NCBI RefSeq assembly: GCF_000375405.1
Contig: NZ_AQWS01000001.1
Location: 62,001 to 126,000, forward strand
Direction of reading: 5' to 3'
DNA from: Bacteroides propionicifaciens DSM 19291 = JCM 14649
Lineage (GTDB): Bacteria; Bacteroidota; Bacteroidia; Bacteroidales; Bacteroidaceae
DNA: 64,000 bases
Under the pieces are notes generated by a model. That model did no database searches, was not told where the DNA came from, and saw only the letters and a program-made list of their open reading frames with translations. This document shows positions 63,020-64,000 of this stretch, piece after piece (within the stretch, counting starts at the first letter, position 1; every line of letters begins with the position of its first letter). Made by a program: the position numbers and the translations under genes.

Positions 63020-64000
63020 CTACTCTAAAACTAATTTCTTAAATCCATCTGTCATTTCTAGCTTGTACTTATCGTCAATATCCGATAGGATAAAACAAAC
63101 TTCAACTTCAGGGAACTTTTTTAATATCTCAAGCGACTCTTCAAAACCTACGACCATGAAGGTTGTTGCAAGCGCATCGGCTGTCATACAGTCGTCAGCA
63201 AGAACTGTAGCTGAAAGAATATTGTGTTGTACAGGATATCCAGATTTAGGGTCTATAGTATGAGCGTATTTTTTGCCATCTTTAATATAGAAGTTTCTAT
63301 AATTACCCGATGTTGCAAGCGCTTTATTTTCAAGTTTCACAACCAGTTCGAGGTCTTGATTAACTGCCAATGGATCGTCAATAGGTTTGTTTATGCCAAT
63401 CTTCCAAAGTTGACCATCAGGGTTGACACCTTGAGCTAAAATCTCCCCACCAATATCAATCATGAAGTTTTTGATCTCTTTTCGCTTGAGTAGATCACCA
63501 ATAATATCTACTGCGTAGCCTTTTGCTATAGCACTTGCATTGAGTATGATACTCGGATCCTCCTTGATGATTTTATTATCAATTAATTTGATCTTATTGA
63601 ATCCCGTATGTTGCAATAGACTATCTACAGCTAGTGAGTCTGGAAAAGCACCTTGCTTAAAGCCAAAACCCCAAGCGTTGACTAGGGGAGCAACTGTAAT
63701 GTCAAAAGCACCATTACTAATCTGTGAAATCTCCTCTGAGCGTTTGAATACCTTAATAAATAATGAGTCAAGTTCCACTTCTTCATTTCTGTTGACCTTC
63801 GAAATAACAGAGCTCTCTTTGAATGGAGATAGTGAATAGTCGAAGCGATTTAATTCTTCAGTTACTTGAGCTTGAATATCTCCATCCGACTGATATTTGA
63901 TAGAATATATTGTGCCAAAGATTGATCCTTGAATTTTATGGTATTCAAGTTTCTTTTGTTGATTTGTTATTATCCAAAAAGTGCCTACGACTAGAAATAC
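63020..64000 (-). CDS. apbE: ApbE-family FAD:protein FMN transferase, N-terminus outside the window
   Basis: The frame remains open to the right edge, so the first residues are missing. The visible part begins with a hydrophobic VFLVVGTFWII segment (export signal or anchor), then GTIYSIKY, the equivalent of the ApbE start of the mature domain. Further marks: ISNGAFDITVAPLVNAWGFG, NASAIAKGYAVD, IDIGGEILAQG, AHTIDPKSGYP (the metal/FAD motif) and DALATTFMVVG. ApbE transfers FMN to Thr residues of proteins such as the NqrB/NqrC and RnfG subunits in the envelope. The 3' end lies 3 bases from the convergent ttcA-like gene. Confidence 0.92.
   Translation of the reverse strand, partial: VFLVVGTFWIITNQQKKLEYHKIQGSIFGTIYSIKYQSDGDIQAQVTEELNRFDYSLSPFKESSVISKVNRNEEVELDSLFIKVFKRSEEISQISNGAFDITVAPLVNAWGFGFKQGAFPDSLAVDSLLQHTGFNKIKLIDNKIIKEDPSIILNASAIAKGYAVDIIGDLLKRKEIKNFMIDIGGEILAQGVNPDGQLWKIGINKPIDDPLAVNQDLELVVKLENKALATSGNYRNFYIKDGKKYAHTIDPKSGYPVQHNILSATVLADDCMTADALATTFMVVGFEESLEILKKFPEVEVCFILSDIDDKYKLEMTDGFKKLVLE

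Noticed and set aside
1-64000. CRISPR arrays, rRNA genes, plasmid origin
   Set aside because: No regularly spaced repeat series, no rRNA-like segments and no origin-type iterons were seen.

Overview
The window is a Bacteroidota (most likely Bacteroidales) chromosome segment. The evidence is repeated SusC/SusD pairs, a hybrid two-component regulator, lipoprotein signal peptides ending in Cys followed by acidic residues, TAnnTTTG-type promoters and a NUDIX-type AraR with its operators. Genus cannot be fixed by reading alone. The left edge cuts a susC gene and the right edge cuts an apbE-like gene.

Region 1 (1 to about 25.3 kb) is a polysaccharide utilisation locus. It holds a susC tail, susD, a second susC/susD pair and a discoidin-domain surface protein. 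These are followed by a fused GH43 (exo-beta-1,3-galactanase-like)-GH16 enzyme, a GH2, a second GH43 of the same subfamily, a hybrid two-component sensor/regulator on the opposite strand, a GH105, a DUF2264 protein, a LacZ-like GH2 and a BNR_4 beta-propeller. Read together, this set best fits type II arabinogalactan. The GH43/GH16 pair would attack the beta-1,3-galactan backbone, GH2 enzymes the galactose side chains, and GH105/DUF2264/BNR_4 the (rhamnosyl-)glucuronic acid tips. The substrate assignment is inference. The pair of GH43 domains carries the Glu/Glu/Gln active-site set of beta-1,3-galactanases, which is the strongest support.

Region 2 (25.3 to 49.9 kb) is an L-arabinose locus on the minus strand. 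Reading in the direction of transcription, one operon is GH97, GH127/GH146, three GH51 arabinofuranosidases. The next gene is araR (NUDIX-family regulator). The third unit is galM, araD, araA, araB, a sodium/sugar symporter, then susC, susD and a DUF3823 lipoprotein. Two operons share an almost superimposable promoter with twin TAAGTGT...ACACTTA operators, so arabinose release, import and catabolism appear to be one AraR regulon. Arabinose stripped from arabinogalactan in region 1 would feed region 2.

Region 3 (49.9 to 56.5 kb) is a scrapyard of mobile DNA. It has an IS21-family element, the N-terminal stub of a regulator cut at the IS end, a GNAT acetyltransferase, a frameshifted gene remnant, a Fur-family regulator convergent with a His-rich DUF4625 lipoprotein whose signal peptide is frameshifted, and a tyrosine integrase broken by an in-frame amber and a C-terminal loss. 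The integrase lies beside the 3' end of mnmE, a known island attachment site in other bacteria.

Region 4 (56.7 to 64 kb) is ordinary core chromosome: mnmE, a TPR protein-nfeD-floA-uridine phosphorylase operon, a TtcA-like tRNA thiolase and an ApbE-like flavin transferase. No rRNA, tRNA or CRISPR array was seen.
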